Notes: a model not told the origin generated them from the sequence alone. A stretch of 40,785 nucleotides of DNA from Spirogloea muscicola (GCA_009602725.1 WELB01000027.1:569329-610113), one strand, 5' to 3'. Shown: positions 28,363 to 39,350, numbered from the stretch's first letter. Numbers and translations are program-made.

Positions 28363-30776
28363 TCAAGCAACAGCGAGGCTTTGATCAGGAGCACTCGCTT
28401 GCCACGGCTCGGCGGCACTTGACATTTCGGAGACCTCTTCACCATCACCAGTAACAGTGTCAGGCTCAGCCTCTGCAGAAGGTCTTTTTGGCTCCAGGTC
28501 GATGAAGTCGCTCGACCGCGCAGCTAAGTCAGCTATGCTCACGCGGCCCACGCGCACAATGTAGTCTGCCACCGCGCGCATCTCTTCAGGCGACACGTAG
28601 ATGAACTTGCCGCGCTCGTCCATCACACCGGAGATGCGGCCTGCAGCTCGGTCATGGACAACACTAGGTCAGGACTTGGGACGGAAGCATACCAATCTAT
28701 AAATTACTCTTCTTGCCTCCTTGCCTCCTTGCCTTCCATACGCTTAGCTTCCCTCTATCAATTTCATACGCCAGAGCCACCACATTTCCTGCATTGTAGC
28801 AAATCATGGAAAGAGCAAGACTTTCTCGGTCTGAGTCTCACCCATCTGCTCCAGCGCTTGGACGCGATTGACGACTTCCTGCAGCCGCCATGGACAGTAA
28901 AGCCATCAATTACAAAAGAGTGGTACAGGCGCTGGCTTTCAGTTTAGCTGCTTACGAGCAAGTCACACAGGAGCCAAGCGAGAAGCGAGCGCTGACTTGC
29001 GTCCGAAGGCCGAACTCCGCGGCGAGGTCCTCCAGCACGACACACTTGTGCTCCTGACAGGCGAGTTCAGGCATGCAGTGGCATTGTGTCGGGTCAGTCC
29101 AGCCAAAGAACTCAAGGCTACCAGCCAGCTGCCCCTGAATCAGACTGCCTAGACCACAGTGTAGAGCTACCGCCTTAAATTTTCGATAAGAAATTTAAAC
29201 CCTAGATAATGAGCATGGAGCTGGCGGCCTAAGCAGACCAGGAGGACGGGGGCTGAATGGTCTTGGGCAAGCTCAAATTGAGGAGCTGTGGCAGGGCTGA
29301 CACTTAATGCAACATCATTGAAGCTTGTGGCTGGCCACTAGACTAAGAGGACTGATATGCAGTAAATTCACTAGAGTCTATCAAGGATGACTGCGGTCTG
29401 AGTCATAAAGCAGGGTTGGGCACCTTGATGTAATCAACAAACTCGGCAAGGAGGCCCTGGCTCTCGATCGCAGCATCGGCCTCCACAGTGCCCTCGTTCT
29501 CTACGCTAAACATGCCTTTCCAGCTGTCCAGCTCCGCCGCCGCCGCGGCTTCTGAAGCTGCGGCCGCCTCTACCGCCGCCGCCGCCTGGCGCTTCTCCTC
29601 GTCCTCCAGGGCCTTCTCCTTCTGCCGCTGCCGCTCCGCATACGCGTCGCGCTTGTCCTGCTTGGCGTCGCGCACCGCCGCCTCTGCCTGCAGCAAGGGC
29701 CGCCACGAGCTGAAGCCATCCCCTCTGCGGTGTCAGATGGGCATGAAGTTCATGCAGATGACAAATGATTTAGGTTTAGGGTTTAGGGTGTTAAGATTTG
29801 GAGTAGGGTTTGGGGTTTAGGACCAGCTCTGAGGACCCATGTAGTTGCTCTTACGTAGGGGTTATCTACCACGGCTGAAGGTAATGACAGCACCTCACGG
29901 CGGGCTTCCTTTTGCAGACGAATCGCCTCCTTCTTGGAGGTGCCGCCCCCGGCCTGGCCATCGCCAGCGCCTTCCTCCTCGTTCTCTGCATCGCTGCCCT
30001 CAGCTCCATCGGCGTCCTCAGCCTCCTCTCGTGCAATCGGCTCCGTCTCTGCCATGTGCAAGTGTAGCGCCGTGGCACGTGGCGTGTCAAGGTGGTGAAA
30101 GCTAGAGGGAAATAAGACAAAGTAAAGAGGCAAGACAACAAGCTCATTCAAGGAGTAAGAGGGGAAAAGAAAGTCGAGGGAGAGGTCTGAAGGGAGGGAG
30201 GGAGGGAGGGAGGGACTGAGAGCAGGAGGAGGAGGCGAGGGGGGTGGAGGGGCAACCCCGAGGTGCCTCTGCCGCGGCGCGGCCCCGGCGCTGGCGCATG
30301 CGGCTGGTGCCGCTGCGGGCCGCCGGCCGGATGGCCGCGGCCTGCTCCTCGGCGGCCTGCGCCACCCAGCTCAGCTGCCGGTGAGCACCGAAAAGTGAAG
30401 CTCTATGATCCTAATCTTTTTCCATTATCATCAATGCCCTTTTCACATGAAATTAGGGAAAGCTATGGCGGAGGCGTCCTAAGTGCTGCGTGACCCAGCT
30501 CAGCTGCCGCTGAGCACGGACTAGTAAAATTCTATGATCCTAATCATTTTCCATTATGATCAATGCCCTGTTTTCACATGAGATTAGGGAAAGCTGTGGC
30601 GGAGGCGTCCTAAGTGCCGCGTTCATGGCGTCGTCGGCGTCTACCGGCTCCTGCGGCGGCGCGGCGGCGGCGCCGGCCGGGCGGGTGAGCTGGCCGCCGA
30701 GGTACATGGCGGCGGCCGCGGCCGCTGCCAGGAGCAGCACCAGCGCCGCCATGGCCGCCAGCAGGAGCGGGTCCAT
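28363..30776 (-). CDS. DDRGK1: DDRGK domain protein 1 / UFBP1 (complete, 7 exons)
   Basis: ER-membrane adaptor of the UFM1 conjugation system, partner of the UFL1 ligase. Exons, transcript order: 30645-30776 (ATG at 30774-30776), 30257-30374, 29894-30048, 29424-29687, 28997-29053, 28842-28878, 28363-28640 (TGA). All junctions close in phase, giving 346 residues (human 314). Residues 3-27 form one hydrophobic Leu/Ala segment, the expected N-terminal membrane anchor. A basic RMRQRRGR patch, an acidic stretch and a long Lys/Glu/Ala helix (residues ~105-185) follow. The conserved C-terminal part reads SWKGMFSVENEGT, EFVDYIK, VVLEDLAAEFGLRTQ, and ISGVMDERGKFIYVSPEE followed by GRVSIADLA. The name-giving motif is DERGK rather than DDRGK. 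It is divergent from the SGNH gene. Confidence 0.94.
29770..29822 (+). repeat. Telomere-like repeats in a DDRGK1 intron
   Basis: Several TTTAGGG and drifted variants (GGTTTAGGGTTTAGGG, GTAGGGTTTGGGGTTTAGG) within the intron 29688-29893. It is the longest telomere-like patch in the window. Confidence 0.7.
30181..30222. repeat. GGGA microsatellite in a DDRGK1 intron
   Basis: About seven GGGA units (30194-30222) in the intron between 30048 and 30257; on the coding strand this is a pyrimidine tract. Confidence 0.75.
30364..30622. repeat. 129-bp tandem duplication in DDRGK1 intron 1
   Basis: Two near-identical copies, 30364-30492 and 30493-30622. Each starts with ACCCAGCTCAGCTGCC, contains CTATGATCCTAATC and ends GGAGGCGTCCTAAGTGC. 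The unit includes the acceptor and first 11 bases of exon 2, so the intron holds a second copy of the exon 2 acceptor (CGGCAG on the minus strand). Confidence 0.85.
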
Positions 30777-31456
30777 GGCGGCCTTGGCGGCCGCCGCCGA
30801 GCCGCCGCTGCCACCGCCGCCGCCACCGCCGCAGGCGGGGCGGCGTAGGAGATGCCCCGGGTGTTGGCTTAGGGTTAGGGTTCGTGGTGGGTACATGTAA
30901 CACACAAGGGCTGACGGCAGGGTGTGACGGGTGACGTCCAGCGAAAGTGACGGCAGGTGACCCTTAAACGCCGCAACGGCAACGAAGCGGCGCTTCGTCG
31001 AGCCGTCGGCCCGGGCCGTCAGATCGGACGGATCGGGGCCGACNGCCGGCGCTCAATGGCCCGCCGCCGCCGCGAGGTCAGTGCCCTACCCACCCCGCCG
31101 CTCCGCCGCGGCCGCTGCAAGGCCGGGCCGTCCGCGCCGCGGATCGGGCGAGGCCGCGGCGCTCCATGGCGGCGCTGCGCCTGCTCGCTGGTTCTTATCG
31201 GCAGGCTTTGTGATGGTGCTCTGATCAGTGCTGCCGATGCCGGCTTGCCTTCTGAGCCCCGTCGTCAGCACCTCTCGATCATCTCCGATCGCCAGTGGGA
31301 ATTCCCGCCAAATTCCCCGTTAAGATGTGTCGTCGGGGCCGTCAGAGCCGTCTGACCCTCGCTGCCGGTGGCTGGCGATGTCATGCGCAGCGGCACGGCG
31401 CCAGGCCTAGGCTGCTGGAGAGGCTGCCGTTGTCCATGTGAGAGACGCCGGCAGAG
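30777..31456. promoter_or_regulatory. Divergent promoter region between DDRGK1 and the SGNH gene
   Basis: 680 bases between two divergent start codons. TTAGGGTTAGGG (about 30870-30882, CCCTAACCCTAA on the DDRGK1 strand) is a telo-box-like motif about 95 bases upstream of the DDRGK1 ATG. An isolated N lies at 31044. A 133-codon plus-strand open frame (30957-31355) has no recognisable features and is probably leader sequence. No TATA box is obvious. Confidence 0.45.
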
Positions 31457-34400
31457 ATGGCAGTCCGCCGCTGGCGCGCCCCGCCACAGGCGTCGCTGGC
31501 CGCCGCCTTCGCTGTGGCCGTCGTTTGCCTCGTCGCGGCCCTCTGTGGCGCCGACGCCGCCGGGGGGAGCTTCCTGGCCAAGGCGCCGCCGCTGCCGAGG
31601 TCGCCGCCGCCGCCTGCCGCCGCCTCCGCCAGCCGCGGCCATCACAAGCGCTCGATGCCGCCGCCTGCTGGCGGCAACAAGAAGCCGCCGCTGCCGCCAG
31701 TCAAGGCAGGGCCGACTCGCAGGCATCACAAGCAGCCGCCTCCGCCGCATCTGCCAGTGCCGCCGGGCAGCGCCGGCAAGCACTCGCCCCCGCCGGCTGT
31801 GCGCGTGATCCGCGGCCATCACAAGAAGGCCACAGTGCCGGCTCCGCATCCGCCACCGCCCGGCACCGGCGGCTCCCCAAGGCGCCCCCCGCCGCCAAAG
31901 GCCGTGACGACGACCACGAAGAAGGGTGGCCATAAGAAGGTCACCAAGGCGCCACCTCCTCCAAGAGGCACCAGTGTACTGTGGCCGCCGCCGTCCATTT
32001 CTTCACGGAAGCGGCGTCCGCCTCCGCCACACAATGGCACTGGAGGCAGGGGGCCTGCCCTGCCACCGCCGCCCAACATCATCAAGGGGGGTGTGCCCCC
32101 GCAGCCCAGTCCCGTGGGCAAGGTCGACACGCACAGCTTCCCAACGATCGGCAAGCAGGTGGCGCCCTCGTCTGCGCCGGCCTCTGGGGGCGGCATCGTG
32201 AGCCCCGTGCCGACGGGGTCGGCGGGCCTGGGCGACGCCGGCATGCCAAAGCTCAATGACGCCCGGTGGCTGTCCCTGCACAACCAGTACGTGTCGCAGG
32301 CCCTGGGCACCAAGTATGTTGACGTCATCTTCGTCGGCGACTCCATCACCGAGGTACATGGCTGCTGTGTTTTGTCCCCACCTCTCCGACGTCTGCCAAT
32401 GCAGAAAGTCATAGACATTGTATATTGAACGCAGTTAGAACATTATTCAACATTCTATAAGTCCGAATTAGATGAGGCACGTACAGGCTTTAGGATATGC
32501 CTGCATGGGCTCGCTCTTTTGTTAGCTGAGATGGTTGATGATGAGCCCATTGTATCCTTGTTGATTGTATGTTCAGGGCTGGGAAGAGACCCTGAAGGGA
32601 TACCCTGTGGGACTCTATCACGGTGCCAAGTGAGGACTCTGCCTTACCTCCACAAGCTCTTCCTGGCCAGCTCATGCTCCATGTACCTTGTTGCCCTTCA
32701 TTTGGCCATAACATGTGACCTTGTACGTGAAGGTTGCCCTGATGTATAGCAGCAGAATAAGAAACTGCATGATTATGACATTTACCGCTATGTGCGGCGC
32801 CTTTTCATTTGCAGGGCGCAGCTTCAAAAGCTGATGGCAGATCTGGGGAATGTCCAGGGCAAGCCTCTGTCATACTTTGACTTTGGCATTGCACAGGACA
32901 CATCACGCAATGTTCTGTGGCGTCTCCTGGTATGTAGGAGTGTGCAGATTAGGCCATGCTGAACTCAACAGGTGTTCTGTAGGAGATTGTTGTGGTGATT
33001 GATCATGATCACCTGGTTACTTGTTGTTCACAAATATGATGAGGAACACTGTTGCGCACTGCACAGAATTTAGGAACTCCTGAGCTGCCCAGCTCGCTCT
33101 CTGTCAAAGTTGTGGTGCTTTGCATCGGCATCAATGATCTCCTCACCAACTCCTCCATCTCCACAACAGCAGCCAATGTAACTACTCTTTCCAGCTGTCG
33201 ACTTTGCCCAAATCAGTCTGTCATATTTTGTAGCTGACTTGTAAAATTACCCTCACTTTACTGTGTTTTCTATGGTATATTGTTTCATGCTGGACTCTGT
33301 TTCAAAGAATGTGTTGATGTGCTCCTTTGTGTACCCACTGCATCGCACGATAGCCACTGCATGGCATGAAGTACACGTTTTGCATGCCCTGGCTTTTGGC
33401 AATATGTTTGTTATCTGCTTCTGAATGACCAATTATACTCTGAAACTCACAGATAGCAAAACTTGTGGTTGCTATTCGAGAAAGCCACCCAAACACTGCT
33501 GTGCTTGTGAATGGCCTTCTTCCTGAGGTGATTTCTCATACCATGTCTGTAGACATCTACATCAGTCCTTCATGGAAGTAGATGTAGCATCTAGCAACTC
33601 ATGCTGGCTGCTGTCATATATTCTATGTCATTTTGTGTGTAATCTGCTCTCATGTGTTTGTGAGTTGATGTTTAGGTTTGCATGGCATTGCACATAAATG
33701 TCACCATGATCTGCTTGCTTACTTTACCATGCTTCATCAGCGTTGGAGCAAGGCATGCCCTTCCTCACAGGCTGCTGCATTACTGCCTTCTGATGACAGA
33801 GTTTTCTCGAGGGAGGGACTCCAAATCTCAGTCAACCAATTGGCTGGACGGGCCTGGTGAACGCACAGCTGCAGCCTCTCAACGGTAAAGTTCTTGACAA
33901 CCCCGCTGGCGACATTCTGAAGTCTCTGTATTGCTCATCACAAGTCTTAGTGTGGGATAATGCTGGACCTTGCAAGGCCATGGTTTGGGTTCTTTCGATT
34001 GCACGCTGTTAGCATCTTGGTCGCGACCTCGGCTGTCATTTGTAATCACGGGGCCTTGTATTCTTGTGTGAGCAGGGGGCTTGATCAAGTACATTGACTG
34101 CAGTAGTCGTTTCCTGACGCCTTCAGGCACCCTTAATACTCAACTGTATGTCAAGGTGAGTGCTCTTGTTAGCCTTGGCTTACTACATGCTAGCTTCATG
34201 AGTATGATTCATAACTCAAGGATGCTTACATGACTCTATCAAGTCCTCAGAAAAGGAAAAAGGCAGTGTTTATCACAGGACATGTCCTGTAACTACATGT
34301 CCTGTGACCACACTGTGAGCATTGTTGTTGACTACCTTGGACACAATATGCATCTACGTCACGTGTCCTTTTTGCCAAGGGTTGCAGTGCTTCAGTGCTG

Positions 34401-36482
34401 GTTATGATTGTGCTTATGAAGTCAAGTCGTATGCCTCTTCTTGGGCTCAGGACTCTTTCCAACTGCTTCACCTCTCGCAATATGGGTACGGGCAGTGGGC
34501 GAGCTGCATGATGCCTTTCATCGCCAAGCTCCTCTCCACCACCACAGGCCTCCAGCCGTAAGTAGCTCCCACAACACACGTCACCAACAACACCCCGCCC
34601 CACCCCTGCCCCCGCTTGCCCTTCACTCTCCCACCCCTCCAGTACGCCACTTAAGCCCGGCCGTCAAAAGCCTGAGGCAACCGAAAGGGGGACATCACCA
34701 GGACGCCATCCAAATAAAGCAGCAAGGCAGGAGCCAGCTCAGAAGTCCCTCGCTCGGCTTTTACCACGAAGGACAACCTCTTGCCAAGGACCTTGCGCTG
34801 CAGTCCCACTCCGACTGCTCCTAGGAATGTACAGTACAGAGGTCCGAGAGGCCTGCCTTGACCAGATGCTCTCTCACCTGCTACTGGTGGCTGGTCGCCC
34901 GTCCGTGCCTTGCAGCTCACCCACCTTGAACTAGACCATGGCCCCTTGCCTCATGTGTTTGCTCTCTCTCTTTCTCTCCCCTCTTCCGCGCCAGTGCCAG
35001 GCCCCCTCCTCCACCACAATCACCCCAGCCGCCGGCAGCCACTCCCCTCGCCGCACCATCGGATGGCACCCTTGCGCCCTCGCCGGTGGCGGCAGTGCCC
35101 CCCAGCCCGTCCCCATCCGGGGCTGGCGGCGGTGCCGGCGGAGCACCGCCTCCACGGCTTTCCTCTCCGGAGGGAAGCTTCACACCTCCTCCGGCTGGCC
35201 CGGCTCCTGACGTCGGCGTCCCCCTCGGCTCCCCTCCCTCCTTGCTCCCTCCCTCTGTAGCGCCTCCCCCCTTCCCCACCCGGAGCCCCCGCCCCCCAGC
35301 AGCCGCCCCGCAGCCAAGCCCTGCAGGTTCAGCCATGCCGCCGACCTCTCCAACGCCAGGCCCCCGTCGCTCGCCTGGCCCGGTGCTCTCCTTCAAGAAA
35401 CAGCCGCCGCCACAATCGCCGCCGGAAGCCCACCGGCCGCCACCACCCCGCCCGCCGCCGCCGCGCCATGAACCGCCGCCAANCCGCACTCCCCTCCTCC
35501 TACCAGCTCACCCCCACCTCTGCAGCCCCCTCCACAGTTGTGCTCACCACCACCTCTGGCCCCACCGCCCATGGCCCTCCCTCCCGCCCCAGCACCACCT
35601 CCCGGGGGTCCCGTGGCCAAATTCCTACTACCTCCACCTGTCCTTGTTCACTCCCCGCCTCCTCGCCACCCTCCTCCAACCCTGAAGCACCCTCCTAAGC
35701 CGCTGCCTTCACCGTTGCCGCCTCCTCCGCTCCTCTCCATCCTGTCGCCGCCACTGTCACCCCTGCCTAGCCACTCGCCGCCGCCACCATCGCCCATCAT
35801 CGCAATACGCCACCCTCCACCACTTTCGCCACCGCCACCTACACAGCCACCCCCATCTCTGCGTCCTCCACACTCCCCAGCAAGATTGGCGCCACCACAC
35901 CAGCCCCCTTCCTCCCCCCCGTCACCAGCGGCTGGTACTGATATACACCCGCCGCCTGTCGATGACAGGGGTGCTCCTCCGGCCCCCAGTCCAGGCATGC
36001 CGCCCCCTGGAGCTGCACCGCAGGTTGCTCCCCCTCTTGCGACACTCCCACCCCCCTCAAACCCCCCGCCGGCAGCGCCAGCTCCTGCACCAATCTCTTC
36101 TCCGCCTCCTCCCAATCCCAATCCTCCCTCCTTTCCGCCAGCAGCTACACCAGCAGCACCTCCTGCACCGGCTGCTGCTCCGCCTCCTCAGCCCCCCCCA
36201 GCTGTTAGTCCAGCAGCACCGCCTGTGTCAGTGAGCAGTCCTCCGCCTCTCCTGCTGCACCCTCCTCCTCCTGTGCACACCCCTACGCTGGTTGCGCCAC
36301 CAAGGGCATTGCCACCTCCGTCAGGGATCCCCCCTGCTCCCGGCCCCACGCCTGAGGCAGCTCCCCCACCTCCGTCCCCTCCTTCGCCCTCCCCACCAGT
36401 AGGACGCTCCAGGCGCAACATGCCGTTGCACTTGTTGAGCACCCTCGCCGTGGGCTCCGTGCTGGCCTTCATCTTAGTGTAG
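31457..36482 (+). CDS. Secreted Pro-rich / SGNH hydrolase / Pro-rich chimeric protein
   Basis: Exons: 31457-32353, 32577-32629, 32815-32929, 33067-33177, 33453-33527, 33800-33884 (or from 33812), 34076-34155, 34451-34557, 34995-36482 (TAG); about 1000 residues. Residues 1-36 are a signal peptide (Arg-rich start, hydrophobic core, ADAAGG). Then come about 230 Pro/His/Lys-rich residues, an SGNH hydrolase domain resembling PAF-acetylhydrolase IB catalytic subunits (WLSLHNQYVSQAL, FVGDSITE with the nucleophile Ser, FDFGIAQDTSRNVLWRLL, IGINDLL, VNGLLPE, FQLLHLSQYGYGQW), and about 490 Pro-rich residues with SPPPP-type motifs typical of hydroxyproline-rich wall glycoproteins. The end, NMPLHLLSTLAVGSVLAFIL, is a hydrophobic tail after basic residues, suggesting a GPI signal or membrane anchor. 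The family-typical DxxH Asp appears as Gln (QLLH). The frame breaks at a single N, 35483. Confidence 0.85.
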
Positions 36483-36524
36483 GTCAGCTCTCGTGAGCAC
36501 CACAGCCCAGCATAGAGCAGAGAT

Positions 36525-36529
36525 TGTAA
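36525..36529 (+). terminator. TGTAA polyadenylation signal of the SGNH gene
   Basis: TGTAA lies 43 bases after the stop codon, followed by a T-rich stretch. TGTAA is the usual polyadenylation signal in green algae. Confidence 0.45.
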
Positions 36530-37383
36530 GACATTTATTTCATTTTTTTAGGCAGGTATGCGAGGGGCATAAGAGACACTGCCCACCACTCAGCAGGGCT
36601 CAGAGTGAGTTACTGCCTAGTTTGGCTCCTGATTCTTGTTCAGATTGCTAGCAAGCTCGTTCATTTGTTGCATGTGCTATACATCTACCGAGGTCCTGCT
36701 GGTCTGCTCAGCTGTGACTCAAGTGGCCTTCCTTGGGTACTGAGTCGAGTCATCCCTTCGCGAGGCAGCATGTCAAGCAGATCACAGTTTCGACAAGTAC
36801 AAACTGCCTAATCCATACCGAGACGGAGAAGACTTGAGTCGGTATGAGTTGATAGACTCACAAGTGTCTGCATCTATTATACAATCTAACTTATTAGTGG
36901 TTCTCTTCGTGCCACAATTGCTTGACTCGACTTCCTACATGAGACGCAGACATGTCTTAGAGATGATGTGACTTGTTGCGGACCCTGTTGGGAAGGCTGT
37001 CTAATGTCCCTACTTGATGTGAGCAAAGCAGGGACAGGCTTGACTGCGGGTAGGAAGCATCAAGAGAGATCTCACAAAGTGGAGCGTGTGATCGTCTGTA
37101 ATTACTGAACTTGCATTGTTGCACGATGTTCAAGACGCCCTCACCATGTGATTCCGTCAACGTCCAAGGATTGCACAGGTTCTGTCTGAGTTGACTTTAG
37201 ACATCAGTGCCCATAATATCATGGCGCCTGTTGAAGAGTACATGCAAAACCATCAAAGTACACCCGAAGTACCATGTGAGAGATGGAGCATTGGTTACAG
37301 GAGTGCGTCGGACGATTAGAGGACTGGTGCTGATGGGAGGGGCTTGGTAATGGTATAGTCAGCGTGGCAGGGAGAGCCAGTAA
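36530..37383. other. Intergenic region before the retroelement cluster
   Basis: About 850 bases without a supported gene, RNA or repeat. The short open frames here show no family motifs. Confidence 0.5.
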
Positions 37384-37990
37384 GCTCTTCCAGAGGGGGC
37401 GGGGGCTTTGAAAGCCCAGCCCAGAAAGAGTTAACAAGGTTCACATGGCTGTAGGCGCCAAAACCACACAGCTATGCATGAGACTACAGCGAGAAACCCT
37501 GTTTCAGCAGCCGCAAGTCATAATTTGCAGTTGGAAGAGAGGCACACCGACGCCATCCAGAAGTAGCAGCCAAAGCGCGGCCTGCCCACAAGTGCACTGT
37601 GTGCCTAAGAACTTTGAAAGGAGCCAGACAGCCGCATTCAGAACAAGTGGGCGACCGACCCGGTGGAGTTGAAGCTGGGCAGCTCATCTTGCTGTCCCTG
37701 CAGAAGATCTATGGCCCGCCGTAGCAAGCCGCTGCGGAAGGTCCAGCCACCGGCTGCCGAACGCCCAGTGCACGTCCATCGTCAGCGCCACAAACTCGTC
37801 GCCGGCTTGGTGATGTGCATATTTCCGCTCTTCACCGCTGGCAGCCTTGCACGACCGCGTGCCCTGCTTCCGATACCAATTCGATGGGGTTGGCGGCGTC
37901 TACAAAGTCGGTAGTCACGACGTCCGCCACGATGCGAGGACCCCCTCCTTGCGTGATGGCGACCAGGTCAGCGCGCCGTGTATGGAGACG
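37384..37990 (-). mobile_element. 5'-truncated retroelement 3' end (minus strand)
   Basis: On the minus strand this reads VVADVVTTDFVDAANP, then with a frameshift YAHHQAGDEFVALTMDVHWA and FGSRWLDLPQRLA, then VHLWAGRALAATSGWRR and YDLRLLKQGF. These match the right-hand copy at 27520-27981 in order. Beyond the C-terminus, toward lower coordinates, lies the tail hairpin (GGGCTGGGCTTTCAAAGCCC on the minus strand, about 37405-37427). Frameshifts and stops make it a pseudo-copy. The best-conserved part is the 3' end. Confidence 0.65.
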
Positions 37991-38057
37991 ACCGTCAGCT
38001 CCATCCGCCAGCTAGCTTCTTGGACCTGCATTTCCTGTCTAGAGGTTACTGGACGTT

Positions 38058-38460
38058 CCCTGGCTGATGTCTTAGTCCTAGTCGTTCGCACTCAGGCTCC
38101 CTCAGACTTTGTCCATTCTTTTGGGCTGGCCTTTCCCAGCCACCAGTCAATCTAGCCGCGCTTCCTTCCAGCTGGATGGGCAAGACAGAGGTGTTCTCTG
38201 CCACTGCCACTGTGTGACCGGCATCCAGGAACACGCCAAAATGCCGTACTGCAGGAGGTCGTGGGGCAAGAATCGACGAAGGTCCGAAGGGGCCGAAAAG
38301 GAAGCGCGGCCAGATTGACTGGTGGCTGGGAAAGGCCAGCCCAAAAGAATGGACAAGGTCTGAAGGAGCCGGAGTACGAAGGACTATGAAAAGGAAGCGC
38401 GGCCAGATTGACTGGTGGCTGATAAAGGCCAGCCCAAAGGAATGGACAAGGTCTGAAAAA
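38058..38460. mobile_element. R1 tail repeats: inverted pair plus a tandem copy
   Basis: A plus-strand R1 at 38058-38167 faces minus-strand R1 copies at 38301-38386 and 38393-38455. The first two form an inverted pair (about 62 bases, two mismatches) with tails pointing inward. The third copy has a loop change (GGCTGATAAAGGCCAGCC) that shortens the stem. Confidence 0.75.
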
Positions 38461-38518
38461 GCGCTGGAAGACATACGTAAGCAAGAAGCATGTCGGACGA
38501 TTACTTAGAAACCTCTAC

Positions 38519-38740
38519 TTAAGGCCGTATTACACCGGGTTGGTCGGCCAAAATGGTGGTGACCGCTGGGTCACGGGGGGGGCCGCTGCTACGGAGGCCG
38601 AGGCCACCTGCACTTGCGGGACCGTCCCCCAAGCCCCGCCAGGTCGGATTGGGGACCCGGAGCGCCGCCACGGAAGCCGGTGGCCTGACTTGGACCGCGC
38701 CCCAGCACATTGATAAATCCTGCAAAGTAAGCGAAACCAG
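38519..38740. other. GC-rich segment with a MITE-like left end
   Basis: 38522-38550 (GGCCGTATTACACCGGGTTGG) resembles the terminal repeat of the MITE at 39153 (GGGCCACTTCACACCGGG). I cannot find the matching right end, so this may be a truncated relative. The following GC-rich sequence to about 38740 has no recognisable gene. Confidence 0.3.
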
Positions 38741-38839
38741 CATTCTGTGACGCAACCAATGCCTGCGGAATGCTAGTGTGCCCATGAATGAGAAGAAAAG
38801 AAAAGGACGAGACGAATTGGAGAAGAAGAGGAGAAAAAC

Positions 38840-39100
38840 GAGAAAGAAAAGAGTCTGGCCAATGGCCAGAGTTGCTGCCTCTGGCTCTGGCTAGGGGATC
38901 CACTTCCAGGAGCCTAGCATCTCTGATCTGTGTCTGCTTAGCAGGGGTTACTGAGTGATTCGGCTGCTTAGTTTCTTGGTGTGCTTGTTTTTCTTAGCGC
39001 TTCCCGTGGCCCCCTTCTCGCACTCTGTCAATTCTTTTTTGGGCTGGCTTTCCAAGTCCCTATCCTCAATGGGCGAGCACTTTCTTCTTGCGGCCCGCCA
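38840..39100 (+). mobile_element. Retroelement C-terminus plus tail, unit A
   Basis: SDLCLLSRGY and TGA at 38922-38954, preceded by a drifted ARVAASGSG, then a tail: TTCGGCTGCTTAG.., AGCGCTTCCCGTGGCCCCC, hairpin-like GGGCTGGCTTTCCAAGTCC (about 39041-39059), and CCTCAATGGGCGAGCACTTTC (39063-39083). This is the clearest example of stop codon, spacer, hairpin and box in order. Confidence 0.75.
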
Positions 39101-39152
39101 CCCTGTCTATGGTGACTTCGCTCGTACCTGCAGCGCCCGGGTAAGAGCCTGA

Positions 39153-39292
39153 GGGCCACTTCACACCGGGTCGGTCGGTCGCGAATTGCCTCGTCTTGGC
39201 CTCAAATTGGCAGACATTTGAACACCCAAGTATTGAAAACAATGCGCGACACGTACCCCATCGCGACCCACCGACCGGGTGCGAAGTGGCCC
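39153..39292. mobile_element. 140-bp MITE with 33-bp terminal inverted repeats
   Basis: Left end GGGCCACTTCACACCGGGTC and right end, reverse-complemented, GGGCCACTTCGCACCCGGTC; the match continues to about 33 bases (..GGTCGGT.GGTCGCGA). Flanking TGA at 39150-39152 and 39293-39295 looks like a 3-bp target-site duplication. GGG-starting ends with a 3-bp duplication fit PIF/Harbinger-type MITEs, although the usual target is TWA. No coding capacity. Confidence 0.8.
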
Positions 39293-39350
39293 TGAGTTAT
39301 CCTCGATTACTTTAGCAGGTATTGAAATTTGCGTGCAGGCCCCGCGTGAA

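Noticed and set aside
30957-31355. 133-codon plus-strand frame upstream of the SGNH gene
   Set aside because: Arg-rich composition from GC-rich sequence, contains an N, no domain or signal; most likely 5' leader or promoter.
35086-35685. An independent proline-rich gene beginning inside the last SGNH exon
   Set aside because: The frame continues exon 34995 onward and the break at 35483 coincides with an N, so one gene is simpler.
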